Assembly (NCBI RefSeq): GCF_020379485.1
Contig: NC_063450.1
Span: forward strand, 54,087,374-54,151,373
DNA from: Brassica napus
Taxonomy: Eukaryota; Streptophyta; Magnoliopsida; Brassicales; Brassicaceae
Direction of reading: 5' to 3'
Length of the DNA stretch: 64,000 nt
Shown: positions 47,701-59,780 of the stretch, one piece after another
Layout of the letters: each line of letters begins with the position of its first letter
Numbering within the stretch: the stretch's first letter is position 1
Notes under the pieces: model-generated
Seen by the model: the letters and a program-made list of their open reading frames with translations, nothing else
Databases searched by the model: none
What the model was told of the DNA's origin: nothing
Position numbers and translations under genes: made by a program

Positions 47701-49206
47701 ACGTTGTAATCAGAATGTAGAATCACTAAAACGACAATATGTTGTAATCAGAATGTAGAAGCAAACAAGTCGATGTATCATCATCATCATTCATACAGTC
47801 CGCTCTTTCGGGATGCGTAAATTGTACCTTATATTTTATATGATGATAATTAACCTACGTATTCTATTGTTATTTGGACGCATGTGTAAACAATAGACTC
47901 TGTTTTTCGTCAAATGTATTTTTTTAGTTTATTATTGACTTCTGAAATCGAACTGTATAAGACAGTAGTTCTATCAACAACAAAACTAAACGTAAGATAG
48001 AAGATAGAACACTAATTAAAGACATCTATGTCGGGAATATCTCGACATTTTTAATTAACAGAGGATAATAGTTAAGAATTCATTTATGAATTATACTCCT
48101 ACTAGTTAGTTTATAACCTAATTAGTGATTTATTGGAGAGCATCCAAGCACATCAAAAGTTTTGACTATTGACTTTATTAAAGCCGAAGGAGGAACATGA
48201 AATGATGCAAAGGGTAAGAACGTCATGAAACTGTAAAACTAATGCAGAGAACAAAGCGCACATGTGAAAATCGTGAGTTGCGAAAGGGGGATGTATACAC
48301 CTAAAAGCTTACTATTTTAAAACAATTATTGAGCTGCGTTTGTCAAAGATCGTAGGTAAAGTCACATTTATATTTGTCCAAAATCTTGTTATTCGGCGTT
48401 TCACTGCTTAACTTTTACATGCGACAACTGCATTATTGAAACTAAATGATTTGACTTATTATACACCTACATTGTACCTCTATATAAATATAAAACTCAA
48501 TACCATCTCCAGCTTGAATTTTCAAACAAGTTTATATTTATGTCCCTTATTAAACATATGATAAAAATAACATTAACTTATTTGTAATTTGGGATATTGA
48601 TGTAAAAAAAGAGTTTGGGATATTGCAAGAACAGATTTGATCATCACTCGAGTTTTAAAAAGTTTGAGCTAGCTTTGGTCTCGTTTCTAAAAAAACTTAA
48701 CTATATAGCCAAAGATCATGTTCGATTAATCACAAATATCTGAAAACTAACTGTGGATACCGCATACCAAGTCGATTTTCTTACATGGAAGTATCCATCC
48801 ATACTTGCATGAACTGAAAATATTTGCATGTATTATTTAGTGATTATAGGTTTTTATTAACCATCATTGAACAAACCAAGAATGTTAATGGGCCTATCAT
48901 GGGTCTTGGTTTCTACTGTAATCATGACTCGATAAACAGCTCTGGCCCAGTAAAATTAGACGGTGTATTTTTATGTGTATCCGGTAGACACTTTGATGGG
49001 GCAGAGCTGTCATGTTTATGCTTTGTGCATGGGCAAAGCTAAGTTGATGTGTATGGGTGCACATGCACCCCTAATTATTTAGATTACAATGGACATTTGA
49101 GTTGGAATTGGTTCATTTGGCTATGGTGCACCCACATCTCTCAAAGGACGTTGGATCAATGCTCCACTTTTCTATTTTTTATCATTAATATTAATTATTG
49201 TGCACC

Positions 49207-49498
49207 CAGGGCCTGCTTATTAGGGGGACAAGCGGTGCGACCGCCCCGAACCCAAACCCGTGTCCTCTCGTATAATACTAATTAAGGGGTCCAATTTTTT
49301 TATAAATCTATATTTTTATATATAAAAAATTATAAATATTATAAATAAAATTGAAAAGAGTCCAAATGATTTGATATGTATTACAAAATACTACTGATTA
49401 AATTTTAAAAACATTTTAAACATTATCTACATATAAATTTTAGACGGTAAAAAAAAAAAATTCGCCCTAGGGTCCTTAACAGTGTTGAGCCTGCCCTG
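49207..49498. mobile_element. hAT-type MITE, 292 bp, 8-bp target duplication
   Basis: Ends cagggcctgc and gcctgccctg, with tgtgcacc repeated exactly on both sides (49199-49206 and 49499-49506). The interior is AT-rich with one GC-rich patch near the left end. Confidence 0.88.
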
Positions 49499-50027
49499 TG
49501 TGCACCCAGTAAAAGATAAGTCTAGCTTGGCTCCTGGCTTTGCGTGCAAGTGAAAACGAACGGCATCACTGACTTGTGTTCGTGAGACTGAACTAATCTT
49601 TGTGCAGCTGATAAGGAAGAGGAGGAAGGTTGAAGAAGACTAAAGAAGTCAGCGAGAGAGGACATGAAGCTCTCTGCGTTGCATCAAAGCTACTTAACTC
49701 GCCGGAACAACAACTTCAGATACATTTGTATTTTCTCCCCAGTGAATCATCGTAATCTTTTCATGGACCAAAAGTTCAAAGCCTAAATTTTTACTTGTGG
49801 GTTATGTAAGCCCATTACTTTAAAAAAAAATGGTTGGTTGGTTTCTGCGGCGAATCTCCCTTCTTGCCATGACTCAATCACGAGGACTCGTGAACAATAT
49901 TATCTTTAGCCACAGGTTTGACATGTGTCAAAGGATGATGGAATATATGTTGCCATGTTGGCATGTGTTTCACGTGCCTTTTCGCCAACGGATCAATAAT
50001 TCAAAACAAACACTCTGATCTGACCTT

Positions 50028-50050
50028 GGGGGGGGGGGGGGGGGGGGGGG
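50028..50050 (+). repeat. Poly-G run of 23
   Basis: An uninterrupted run of 23 G between gaccttt-like sequence and aacaatag. Such runs are rare in plant DNA and unstable in cloning and sequencing, so its exact length may be unreliable. Confidence 0.8.
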
Positions 50051-50474
50051 AACAATAGTGGCCGATGGTGACTGGCGAGGATGATTTCTCTATTTTATTT
50101 GACCAAATAAAAATAAAGAATGGAGGCTTATATCGTTAGCTTTTAGTTATTTCAAGACTACTTACGTGTCAATTTTCTACAACAATACAATGGATCTAAT
50201 GTTTACACTCATATATAACGAAATGTATTATAAACTTTTGACCTCACCTAAACTAGAAGTCACATGTTGGAGAGCAAGATATGTATCTTGCTAACCCGAA
50301 ATTTAATTGTGAAGTATATGAAACCCGAACCAAACTGAAGAATATTATATTAAATTCTATTGAGATAAAGGTTAGCTTCTTTTAGATATATATCATATGG
50401 TTTAGATAAATTCTATTCATAGTTATATCTAAGTCTTGTGTATATATAAAACTCTCTTGTAAGGGGATGATTAA

Positions 50475-50673
50475 CCCCGGTCTCTTAGCCGGAGTTCTTA
50501 ACTTATGATTTAACATTTTTTTGTTTTTTATTTTTTTTAACATTTTTCAGCTAAGAGTCGGTTCTTATATTTCTTATTAAAGATACAATTCTTAACTTTT
50601 CTTAGTTAAAATTTAAAAAAAGTTAAGAACCGTTTCTTACCCGAAGCTAAAAACTCTAGTTAAGAAATTGGGG
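50475..50673. mobile_element. MITE flanked by TTAA, about 200 bp
   Basis: Left ccccggtctcttagccggag and right gaagctaaaaactctag...ttggggt form inverted repeats containing the same ttcttaac and aagttaagaac blocks as the Tourist-like MITEs at 12182 and 37355. TTAA stands on both sides; whether the duplication is TTA, TAA or TTAA cannot be decided because the flank is palindromic. Confidence 0.65.
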
Positions 50674-53219
50674 TTAATGGTCTAAGTTATTAAGACACAA
50701 CACAATAATATATAGTCGTATTTCTTTACTTTACATCACATATTTTTCGCGCATTAGCATCAACGTTTTGATGACCAAACAGTCACAACATACTTGTTGA
50801 CTTTTTGCTTTATACTATTGTGAACGTTTGCTTCCACACTTTGGTCGACCATATAGTAGTCAACGTAAAAGTTCATCTTACGCATATAAATGTGTTAAAC
50901 GACTATTAAATATAATAATGACAGCAGTATTTGCAAATGTAATTTACAAGTAAACGTACGCGTTTCTAATTTTCATTATAATTTTCGTTTTTAGTTCCCA
51001 TGATTCATCACAAACCCACAAATGTAGTTTAATTTTGTATTATCCTGCAAAATTCATAAGTTTGGATCATATAGGGATCGGAGTAATAGAGAATAAAAAT
51101 GAAAATGTGGGTGGGGCATTAACTTTTTCACGTGTGTCGTATCAATTAACCCAACCACCGTATCAAAGGAGAAGATCTCTTTTAGTTCACAGTTCCGAAA
51201 TTTCATTGCTGAATATTACATTTACACCCTTCCGTACCACGCCAAACGGCCAAGGTATACGACTTTCGTATGGTCAAATTCGTCCGGCTGAATTTTTACG
51301 TCCATATTTTAATTATCTCTTCGGTTGACTTGTCGGAGCGGTGGGTAGCAAAGTCGCACGTGTGTCTGCTTAAGCCGCGTCGCCACCGTCACGTGATATA
51401 TCGTTTCTCATACGTGCGTTCTGCGGTTGAAAGTTGATGATAAGTTTGTTTTAATGTGTTTTGGAATATAATATGCTACGAAGCAAACAATGATTCAACG
51501 GAGGAATACTGATAACTGTCTTCCGTCGATGACTGAAAAAGTATTCCCTTTTTTTTTCTAATTTATTTTTTGTCAATAAAATGATTTTCCTCTTTTAAAA
51601 ATGATTTTATATAGCTTACTCCTTTTTTTTTTTGAAACTTGTTATATAGCTTACTCAAATTACTGTAAATGTTTAATGGCAATTCATTACAATAACTTCC
51701 TCTATCGACGTATACCAACAAACAAGAAGTATTAGTATCTGTTGGATTTTTAAATATTAGTTGGTGTTTTGTGAATGTATTGTACGAGTAAATATTATTA
51801 TCTCTTTACATTGCGTATGTGTGTTATTTAACATTGTATATACACTATAAAATGCATTATACATTGAGTGTGTGTGTTGTTGTAGCCTTGTTCTTGAAGT
51901 CTTATATATACATATGTAAAATGTTCTCTCGTTCAATGACAAAATTTGCGGAATAAATCGGTGGATATTATTCGATTTTTCTCCCTTGAATCTTTAAATT
52001 ACAGGAATCTTAGTGTAAAGTGGTCACCTGATATATTCCATTTCTTTAAGGAACTCGTGAATCGGTGTTGCCGTGTTGGTTAGGTCATAATTACGAGATA
52101 TTCCAGACAATATCGTTTCAACAAATCCTTAATTTTGGATCACTAAATTTTCTGATAAAATGGACCCAATAATGCATGGATGAACACATTCGTATGAATG
52201 GTCTCAAAACATACACTGAACCTGGAATAATGTTATAGCTAAATAAGATTTTAAGCTATTTTTGGAACCTCCATTATAAGGCAGTAAATAGAATATATGA
52301 CTCGCATGTATTAAAGACTATGAATTTAACCAGTACATCAGCTGAATAGCATAATAATGAACTAGCCGAATCACGAAAATATCGGAATAAAATGAACAAA
52401 AAAATTACAAATTTACTAAATAAAATTGTAAGATAATCTAATATCCTTTTCCTGGATTTAAAAAACTTTTGTCAGATAAAAAAAAAAGAAAAGATTTTGT
52501 CTTAACCTCAGCCATGGCTATAATGCAAGAATGCTCCAACAACAAAATAAGAATAGCCAAGATAAGTTGACTTATTTTTCAAGGAACTGATTGGTAGAGT
52601 TTAACAGTAGCAAAACTGATTGTACTACAGATTAGAGAATAATTTAGGTAGTAGGTACGATGTACTTAAAAACAAATATCTCTTACCGTATCTCTTTAAT
52701 CACATCGTTCTGTCCATCTGGTCTCCCTTGGTTCACTGAACTAATCTCTATTCTAATACCTACTCTGTCTCCCTTGGTTCACTCAATTACTCTTTTTCTT
52801 AATAGGCTAATAGACAATTTGCGTTCGCTAAATAAACAATTGAATTCTGACCGAATCCCATCTCCGTTTTTCTTTTCTGAAGCATACTTTGGAATATACT
52901 TCAATCACAAGTTAAATTATTATGATCGCGTGACAAAAGTATGAAGCTCGCAAGAAACTTCCCTTATTAGCACTGGAGCATGTGCCCCGTGCTCTGCAGT
53001 ACACGGCTGTATTAGCGTGTTATCGGCGCCGTACACTTTTACAGATCCCAGTTTTAACCAGTTTAATTATTTTGATTCCATTCGTGTAATCACTGCGGTT
53101 CAAACGTAATTGGTGCGTTACTGTGATCATTATGGTTGAAATAATGCGATTGCAATTTGGAAATAAAATGATCGGTAATGGTAAACATCGTAGTATAATA
53201 GTACGTACACTACAAGAAA

Positions 53220-53660
53220 ACATCAAGGATTCTGAGGGAAAAAATCGTCGGAATTTCGTCGGAATATCGTTATTCCGACGCAATTCCGACGAAATACGTC
53301 GTCGGAAATAATTCCTCGGAATTTCTTTTTTCCTCTGAAATCCCTCGGAATTTTCCGACGGAATTCCGAGGAAATAAATTTCCGAGGAAATTCCGAGGAT
53401 CCCTTGTTTGTCGGAAAAGTCCTCGGAATATACCGAGGTAGAACTTCGTCGGGATAATTCCTCGGAAGTTCATCGATCGATGCGTGTTTGGACATATATA
53501 CATCGATCGATAGGAGTATACCGACGGACTTTTTCCTCGGTTTATTCCGAGGAACTGTTCCCTCGGTATATTCCGAGGGATCCGTTCCTCGGAATTTTCC
53601 GAGGGAGTTGTCCCTCGGAAAATTCCGAGGGAAATGTCCCTCGCTATGTTTTTAAAAAAA
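53220..53660. repeat. Left subterminal repeats of the 10.6-kb CACTA element
   Basis: Dense array of cctcggaatttcc, ttccgaggaaattccgagg and gtcggaa motifs in both directions. They are candidate TNPA binding sites. Two atcgatcgatgcgt motifs of the internal repeat family also appear (about 53470 and 53665-53705). Confidence 0.85.
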
Positions 53661-53885
53661 AACGGATCGATCGATGCGTTTTTGTTCAAAAACGCATCGA
53701 TCGATGTAGTGAAAAATATAATTAATTTCCTCGAAATGTAAAAAATATTAATTTTTTTGAAAAAATAAAATTTCTGAAATTTAAATTCGAAAATATGAAA
53801 TTAAAAGTAAAATTGAAATCATACTAATTAATATTCAAAGTTTCACAAATAAAAATAAAACATTCCGAGATTGGGGAAAAAAAAA

Positions 53886-56006
53886 CTACGGGTCTGGCAC
53901 GTCCGGGAACACCTCGTTCGGGTACATCCTCTGCATCATCTCCATCATTTGCTGGTTCAGCCTCCTCTGTGCCTCATAGCCCGCCTGTTGAGCCGCCATC
54001 TGGGTCTCCAACAAAGATATTCGATCATCTTTGTCCTTCAACTGAGCCGTAAGTACTTCTGGATCAACAAAGGGCGGTGGTGCAGAAGAAGGAGGAACCG
54101 ACCGGGTGCGACGACCCAAACCGAACAAACGTCCCTTCTTCTTTGGAACCGACTGAATAGAAAAAAGCCAAATTTAGAAATTTAAACCAAGAAATAAATG
54201 AATTGAACTTAAAAAAAAAAAAACTTACGGATTCAACGATTTCGTTGATTCGAAACCGGGACAAGTTGGTCGAAGCCGTCGAAGCGTCATCCTCGGTTTG
54301 AAGCTGAGACACTTCGTCTACCACCTGAGTTTGGACCAGGTCGACCACGTCCCTCACAAGACCGTCATCAATCTGGCCGGTCTTCTTGTTGGTATACGCC
54401 CTCCTCATTAGGGCGAGATCATCGACCGGCTCGCCATCATTTTCTTCCGCCTTGAAAAAAAACATAAAATTAAAGAAACATTAGAAATTAGAAGAAATGC
54501 ACAATAAATTTAAATTCTGAAACTCAAATAATTGAAGAAAAAGCGGTTGAACTTACCATGCGATCTCCGAGAGTGGCAATAGATTGAGCACCCAAGTTAT
54601 GCTTGTAGATGCCCTTCCCTTTACGGTCGCTCCTGCGGTTGGTGGAGTTGGTGGAAGAAGTTTCTTTCGTCTCCTCCTTATCCCAATGCGCACACAACTC
54701 CTTCCAGACCGTATCGTTCATCGACTTTGGGACCTTTTAATTAAAAAAAAAAGAAAAGTTTAATAAATTAAAAAATAGTTTAATAAATTAAAAAATTGTT
54801 TAATAAATTAAATCGAACCTTATTGATTTCCCACTTCTTCTTCCACTCGTGGATCTGCTTCCCATAGTTGTCCATTACTTTATGGACGAAGTGGTGATAG
54901 ATAAAGAGCGTCTCATCGGAATTCCAGTTGAACTCTTGCTGAAAAAAAAACACAATTAGTAGAAAATTTATATTAAAGATTAAAAATATAAGTAAAAAAT
55001 TAGAATACTTACCGCAAACTGACGAAACCACAGAACCTGCTTGTCGGTTGGGAAGTGAGTGAAAGTCGGATGTCCACTGTCGAGGGCCGAGTACATCATA
55101 CGGTTGATCCATGCGCTGATCCCGTTCCCGGATCGGTTGAACCTTATTAAAAGAACAAACGGTTAATAATGAATCCAAATTTAAAGAAAAAAAAATGTTT
55201 AATTACCATGTTTGACCCCGTCCATGTGGATACGGAGTGAGATACGGAAGATGGTCACGACCGGGCTGTTGAACCAACTCCGCAACCCTCATCACTCCCG
55301 GAGGACCCGGAGGAACAGGAGCGGATGCAGCAGCGGGAGCGAGAGGAGCATGAGCGGGTGCAGCAGAGGGAGATGTATGGTTGGAGCTGTGGGGCGAAGG
55401 GGAATCCTGAAAATGGCTGGAATCCCGAGACTGGCTCCCCGTACCACCACGACCACGACGCTGTCGAGGCCGGGTCTGATCATCATGAGACCTGTAAATT
55501 AAAAAAATATATTTAATAAATACAGAAATATATAAATTAATTTTTTTTATTAAAAAAAAATCCCAAATAATTTAATCACAGAAAAAGATTTATATATATT
55601 AAATTTTTTTAATAAATATATAAAAATAGTTCTAATAAACAAAAATAGTTTTAATAAATAAAAATTGTTTAATAATTAAAATGTTTTGTAAAATCCAAAA
55701 AATCGAATTTATATAGAAATTTTTTTTTGTAAAATCCAAAAAATCGAATTTATATAGAAAAATCGTTTTGTAAAATACAAAAATCGATTTTATATACAAA
55801 AATTGATTTTATAAATACAAAAAATAAAAAAATTATAAAAAAATTCTAAATCAATTCAACAAAACAAATTATTCAACCAAATCACAATTCTAAACCTATT
55901 ATACAACCAAATCACAATCCTAACCAATCACCCTAACAAAAATCTATCAAAACTACACAAAAACCTAACAAATAGAACCTAAGAGAGTGGGATAGGGTCC
56001 TTACAT
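53886..56006 (-). CDS. TNPA-type CACTA protein (Transposase_24, Ptta/En/Spm family)
   Basis: Seven exons, all GT-AG: 56005-56006 (last two coding bases of the leader exon), 55207-55491, 55013-55142, 54819-54938, 54557-54733, 54229-54450 and 53886-54152. They join in frame to 400 residues. The start codon is split: AT ends the leader exon and G opens the next. The N-terminus is Arg/Pro/Ala-rich and low complexity. The core runs [56 protein letters not shown] and [10 protein letters not shown], then [16 protein letters not shown], the usual order in this family. The C-terminus is a Gln/Met-rich coiled coil. In En/Spm the partner protein binds subterminal repeats to bring the ends together; the same role is inferred here. 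Confidence 0.85.
55497..56004 (-). other. Intron splitting the TNPA start codon
   Basis: Donor AT|GTAAGG at about 56004 and acceptor TTTACAG|GTCTC at about 55492 join AT to G to make ATG followed by TCTCATGATGAT in the right frame. About 508 bp, very AT-rich, with tandem-like aaaatcgaatttatatagaa units (about 55690-55800). Confidence 0.65.
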
Positions 56007-56139
56007 GATTTGTGTAAGAGAAGAGGGAGATCGCCGGAGATATCGTCGGATTTCAGGGGGAAATCGCCGGAGAGGAGGGAGAGGAGGCGCAGAGGAAGAA
56101 GAGAGAAATGGGGAAGAAGAAGGGGCTCGTGGTTATAAA

Positions 56140-56745
56140 ACCTAGGGTCCGACGGACATTATCCGTCGGAATTCCGTCGGAATTCTAATTTCAATTTTCG
56201 CGAAATATTTGCCCGGTAAAATGAAAATATTCCGAGGAAATTCCGACAGATAGTAAAATATCCGTCGGAATTTCCTCGGAATATTCCGAGGAAATACCGA
56301 GGAACTAGTGTTTGGGGTTTCAAAACATCAATTTTTTTTGCCGTATTTCATTTCTTATACAATTGTAATGCATACCATTGAGGATTCTTTGTATACATGA
56401 GCATAAACCATGAAATAACAAATTTCAAAACTAATTGAAAGTATTCCCTTTACCGTTCGTTAAAAGGTATAAGTGTTTCTCTTATGTTGCGAGATTTCGT
56501 TCATACAATCGGAAAAGTGTTAATTATACGGTAAGGAACAAATTTTTGACTTCATAATGAACGTAAGACACTTAATAAGGGTTATATAGGTGTTATTCAA
56601 ACGGCAAAACGTTGTTTTCGGTTTAAAAACCCTATTTCCTCGGAATTTCCTCGGATTATTCCGAGGGAACTCCGACGAAACCCTCTTCTTCCTCGAAATT
56701 TCCTCGGAATATTCCGAGGAAATTCCGACGAACTAGTGTTTGGGG
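56140..56745. repeat. Internal block of ccgagg/cctcgg motifs
   Basis: Same motif family as the subterminal zones but inside the element, upstream of TNPA (minus) and of the passenger gene (plus). Runs such as tattccgaggaaattccga occur in several copies. It may act on promoters rather than on the ends. Confidence 0.7.
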
Positions 56746-56773
56746 TTTCAAAACGTAATTTTTTTAAAAAAAC

Positions 56774-57540
56774 GCATCGATCGATGCGTTTTTGAACAAA
56801 AACAAATCGATCGATTACTAAGATGGCCCGGGCCGTAAGATTGTGATCGATCGATGAGAGTATCCCATCGATCTATCGACAATCTGAATTGTTCCTCGGA
56901 ATTTCCTCGGAAAATCTTGTATGTTTTTTTAAAAATGCATCGATCGATGCGTTATAGAACAAAAACGCATCGATCGATTACTAGGATGGACCGGGCCGTA
57001 AGATTGTGATCGATCGATGAGATTAACCCATCGATCTATCGACAATCTGAATTGTTCCTCGGAATTTCATCGGAAAATCTTGTATGTTTTTTAAAAATGC
57101 ATCGATCGATGCGTTATAGAACAAAAACGCATCGATCGATTACTAGGATTTACGGGGCCGTAAGATTGTGATCGATCGATGAGAGTAACCCATCGATCTA
57201 TCGACAATCTGAATTGTTCCTCGGAATTTCGTCGGAAAATCTTGTATGTTTTTTTAAAAATGCATCGATCGATGCGTTATAGAACACAAACGCATCGATC
57301 GATTACTAGGATGGACCGGGCCGTAAGATTGTGATCGATCGATGAGAGTATCCCATCGATCGATCGACAATCTGAATTGTTCCTCGGAATTTCCTCGGAA
57401 AATCTTGTATGTTTTTTTAAAAACGCATCGATCGATGCGTTATAGAACAAAAACGCATCGATCGATTACCAAGATGGCCCGGGCCGTAAGAATGTGATCG
57501 ATCGATGCGTTATAGAAACAAAACGCATCGATCGATGCGT
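56774..57540 (+). repeat. Five-unit ~163-bp tandem array rich in atcgatcgat palindromes
   Basis: Unit starts (gcatcgatcgatgcg) lie at about 56774, 56937, 57099, 57262 and 57426, spacing 162-164 bp, with a partial sixth unit to 57540. Each unit holds the perfect palindrome gcatcgatcgatgc, a second acgcatcgatcgatt, a gggccgtaagattgtgatcg stretch, and ends with aatctgaattgttcctcgga. The units differ by only a few bases. The array lies between the divergent TNPA and passenger genes. Confidence 0.92.
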
Positions 57541-57554
57541 GTTCGGAAAACAGA

Positions 57555-58050
57555 ATTATAAGGCAAAACCCGACCTTTTTTGGATCTAAACCTTAGAACT
57601 CTCATCCCCTCCGATTTCCCCTATAATTCGCCCCCCCCTTTCTCTCTCTATAATCATCCGATTTGAACAATTTTGGGCTCTATTCCACTTGATTTTTCGA
57701 GCTCTACCTGATTCCTACACTCGTCTTCACCCTAAGACAGGTATACTCCGCGAATCTCCACATTCTGAAATCGTGTTCTTGAGCAATTTTTTGGGTTTTG
57801 TGAATTTCTTATTTCCGTGTTGATTCCTTGATCAAATATGCATGAAACAGATGTTTAAACATGGAATAGAACACAATTGTCTGTGATCAACGAGTTTGGA
57901 ACATGATTTGAGATGATTTAGGGATAGAGAATTTTTTTCAATTTCGTTTTTTTTTATCACAACTCGATTTTGCTTTTCATTTTCATGTTCAGCTTTGCCT
58001 TCTTAATTGATTATAACCATGTTGAGAGCAATGATTCTATTTTGTAGAGA
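57555..58050 (+). promoter_or_regulatory. Likely promoter and leader of the passenger gene
   Basis: A TATA-like attataagg (57555-57563) is followed by a pyrimidine-rich leader (57600-57660) and a possible 5' UTR intron (donor near 57738, gacag|gtatac; acceptor near 58045, ttgtag|agaatg) that ends just before the ATG at 58051. Confidence 0.5.
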
Positions 58051-59499
58051 ATGAAGCGCACGAAAACATCAGCAAAGAAAAACACACAAGAAGCGGGTTC
58101 GTCACAGCTGGAGAAGCAAAGGCCAAAGAAGTGGGATAAGTCTGATACCACCCACTACAACAACATGAAGAAGGTAGCCGTTCCGGCTACACAACTAGCA
58201 TGTCCTGAGACGATGACAATATTGGGAATCAAAGCAGACATTGAAGGACTGTTCCAGAACATGGGTCTAGGCCAACTATGCAACCTCAAGGAACCCACTT
58301 ATCCGGAGTTGGTACGCCAGTTCATAGCATCCGCATACGTCACCCGTCCCGATGATAGCCATCAGGAAGGTTTTCTGGCATTCGTAGTGCAGAAAGTATA
58401 CTATGAGGTATCTTTCACAGACCTCTGCGGACTATTTGGATTGAGTGCGGGGGAGAGGACATATGGTCTTTATTGGACTTCAGAGCTGTTGAACTTCTGG
58501 GAAACGATTGGCACAGGGGTTTATAGATCTTCTCAGGCAAAGGAGTCACTTATCCGGAGCCCAGTACTGAGATATGCGACACGCCTCATTGGCTCATTGC
58601 TATACGGGACAACCACAGCCGCATCAGTCACGCAATGGGAGTTGTGCCTCCTGTACCAAGGTGTGAGGCATTTGCTACCGGCATTTGGAAACTCTACATT
58701 CCCACCTGCTACTGCCTTCAACATGGGAGCGGTGCTGGCCGCAAACTTAGCAGGATACAAGGGGAAAGTAACCAAATCCAAGAGCAATGCATGTGGATTT
58801 GGTGCAGTGATTACTCGGATCCTTAGACATGTGGGTGTAGACTGTGAGAACCACCAGGTAGCACTGGACAGATCGAACAACATTGCTTGGAACTACCTGG
58901 ATGTCATTTCTCTAGTAAGTAAGGAGTTCATAGCTGGTCCCCACTCGAGGATCGATCGGGATGGTCCTTACGTCTACGTATTCCAGGACCGAGCGAAGAA
59001 AACACTCTACTGCCACCTGCCTCAGATCGGCCTGACTGCTCTACTTTCAGAGGCTGCAGTTGAGTTTCTACCCCCTGCTACCGCACTAGTAGACAAGCCA
59101 TCCTTCTTCACGCCAAAATATCAGACCAAAGGCAAGGGCGTGGTTGATGAAGAAGGACAAGATGAGGCTGCACAAGCCATTCCAGATGATTCACAACCCC
59201 ATCAGCTACTCCCATCAGACTCCAGCCAGTACAAGCTGCAAGAGCTTCCACCGAACGCCACTTCGCGCCAGCAACAACATTGGAGAGATCAGAGCATAAA
59301 GACAAACAACGACATGCTACACAAGATCTGGGCTGCCATTTCACGTATCAGGCCGTGTCGTTGCCAAAAGGATGATGTAGTTCATCGGGACAACTCTCCA
59401 TCCAGCTCTGGTTCGGGTTCGAGTGGTACACACATGGTAAGAAAGAGGTCCAAGAGACCCAACGATGCAGGAACATCTGGAGCAGGAGACGAGGAGTAG
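58051..59499 (+). CDS. Athila ORF1-like passenger protein inside the CACTA element
   Basis: An unbroken 482-codon frame on the strand opposite to the transposase genes. The N-terminus is Lys-rich (KKNTQEAG, RPKKWDK), a possible nuclear signal. Residues about 85-135 (EPTYPELVRQFIASAYV, then FLAFVVQKVYYEVSFTDLCGLFGL) match the start of the ORF1 domain of Arabidopsis Athila retrotransposons, where a PTY.EL..EF segment leads to a short strand and an L..IFG motif. A globular middle follows, and the tail is Ser/Gln-rich with a CRC motif near 435 and a basic end. In Athila this protein lies downstream of gag-pol and has no proven role. No pol, LTR or primer binding site is present here. Codon use is more GC-rich than the surrounding DNA. 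The family call is by eye. Confidence 0.65.
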   Translation: MKRTKTSAKKNTQEAGSSQLEKQRPKKWDKSDTTHYNNMKKVAVPATQLACPETMTILGIKADIEGLFQNMGLGQLCNLKEPTYPELVRQFIASAYVTRPDDSHQEGFLAFVVQKVYYEVSFTDLCGLFGLSAGERTYGLYWTSELLNFWETIGTGVYRSSQAKESLIRSPVLRYATRLIGSLLYGTTTAASVTQWELCLLYQGVRHLLPAFGNSTFPPATAFNMGAVLAANLAGYKGKVTKSKSNACGFGAVITRILRHVGVDCENHQVALDRSNNIAWNYLDVISLVSKEFIAGPHSRIDRDGPYVYVFQDRAKKTLYCHLPQIGLTALLSEAAVEFLPPATALVDKPSFFTPKYQTKGKGVVDEEGQDEAAQAIPDDSQPHQLLPSDSSQYKLQELPPNATSRQQQHWRDQSIKTNNDMLHKIWAAISRIRPCRCQKDDVVHRDNSPSSSGSGSSGTHMVRKRSKRPNDAGTSGAGDEE

Positions 59500-59780
59500 G
59501 AGCTATCACCGGCTATTTTATTTTCTTTTCTATTCTAACGTTTTATGGTCTTATTTTCTGTTAATTTTGAACTGAGTTTTTTTTTAGGTTTCTTAATTAT
59601 GAGTTCGTATTTCTTTTACATGGTTTCTTTGTTTTATTTGGTTGTGTTTTGTGTAGCTTTTAATTCGTATTCAGCTTTGCCTTGCTAGATAAACCAAATA
59701 ACTATTATCCGAGGAAAGAGGTTATATCAAGTGTTCCTCGGAATTTCCTCGGTATTTCTAAAAAAAAAAAAAAAATAAGT
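59500..59780 (+). other. Space between convergent passenger gene and TNPD
   Basis: Only 281 bp separate the two stop codons, so the 3' UTRs of the opposing genes probably overlap. T-rich, with one ttcctcggaatttcctcgg motif (59734-59752) and a poly-A run (59760-59775). Confidence 0.6.

Larger units (their letters stand above)
46528..53207. other. Intergenic DNA between the two CACTA elements
   Basis: No supported gene in 6.7 kb. It contains the second tandem unit (to about 46620), a possible decayed hAT piece (about 46655-47215), a nested MITE pair (47245-47700), a second hAT MITE (49207-49498), a G homopolymer (50028-50050) and a MITE flanked by TTAA (50475-50673). The frame at 51035-51328 is open for 97 codons but shows no domain. 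The remainder, including 52000-53200, appears to be plain AT-rich spacer. Confidence 0.6.

Noticed and set aside
51035..51328. 97-codon open frame on the plus strand
   Set aside because: No domain, no splice partners and no similarity that I recognise; one such frame is expected by chance.
53270..53725. Open frames in the CACTA left end on both strands, and similar ones at 63460-63840
   Set aside because: They arise from the cctcgg/ccgagg repeat array, which has few stop codons; the translated repeats carry no domain.
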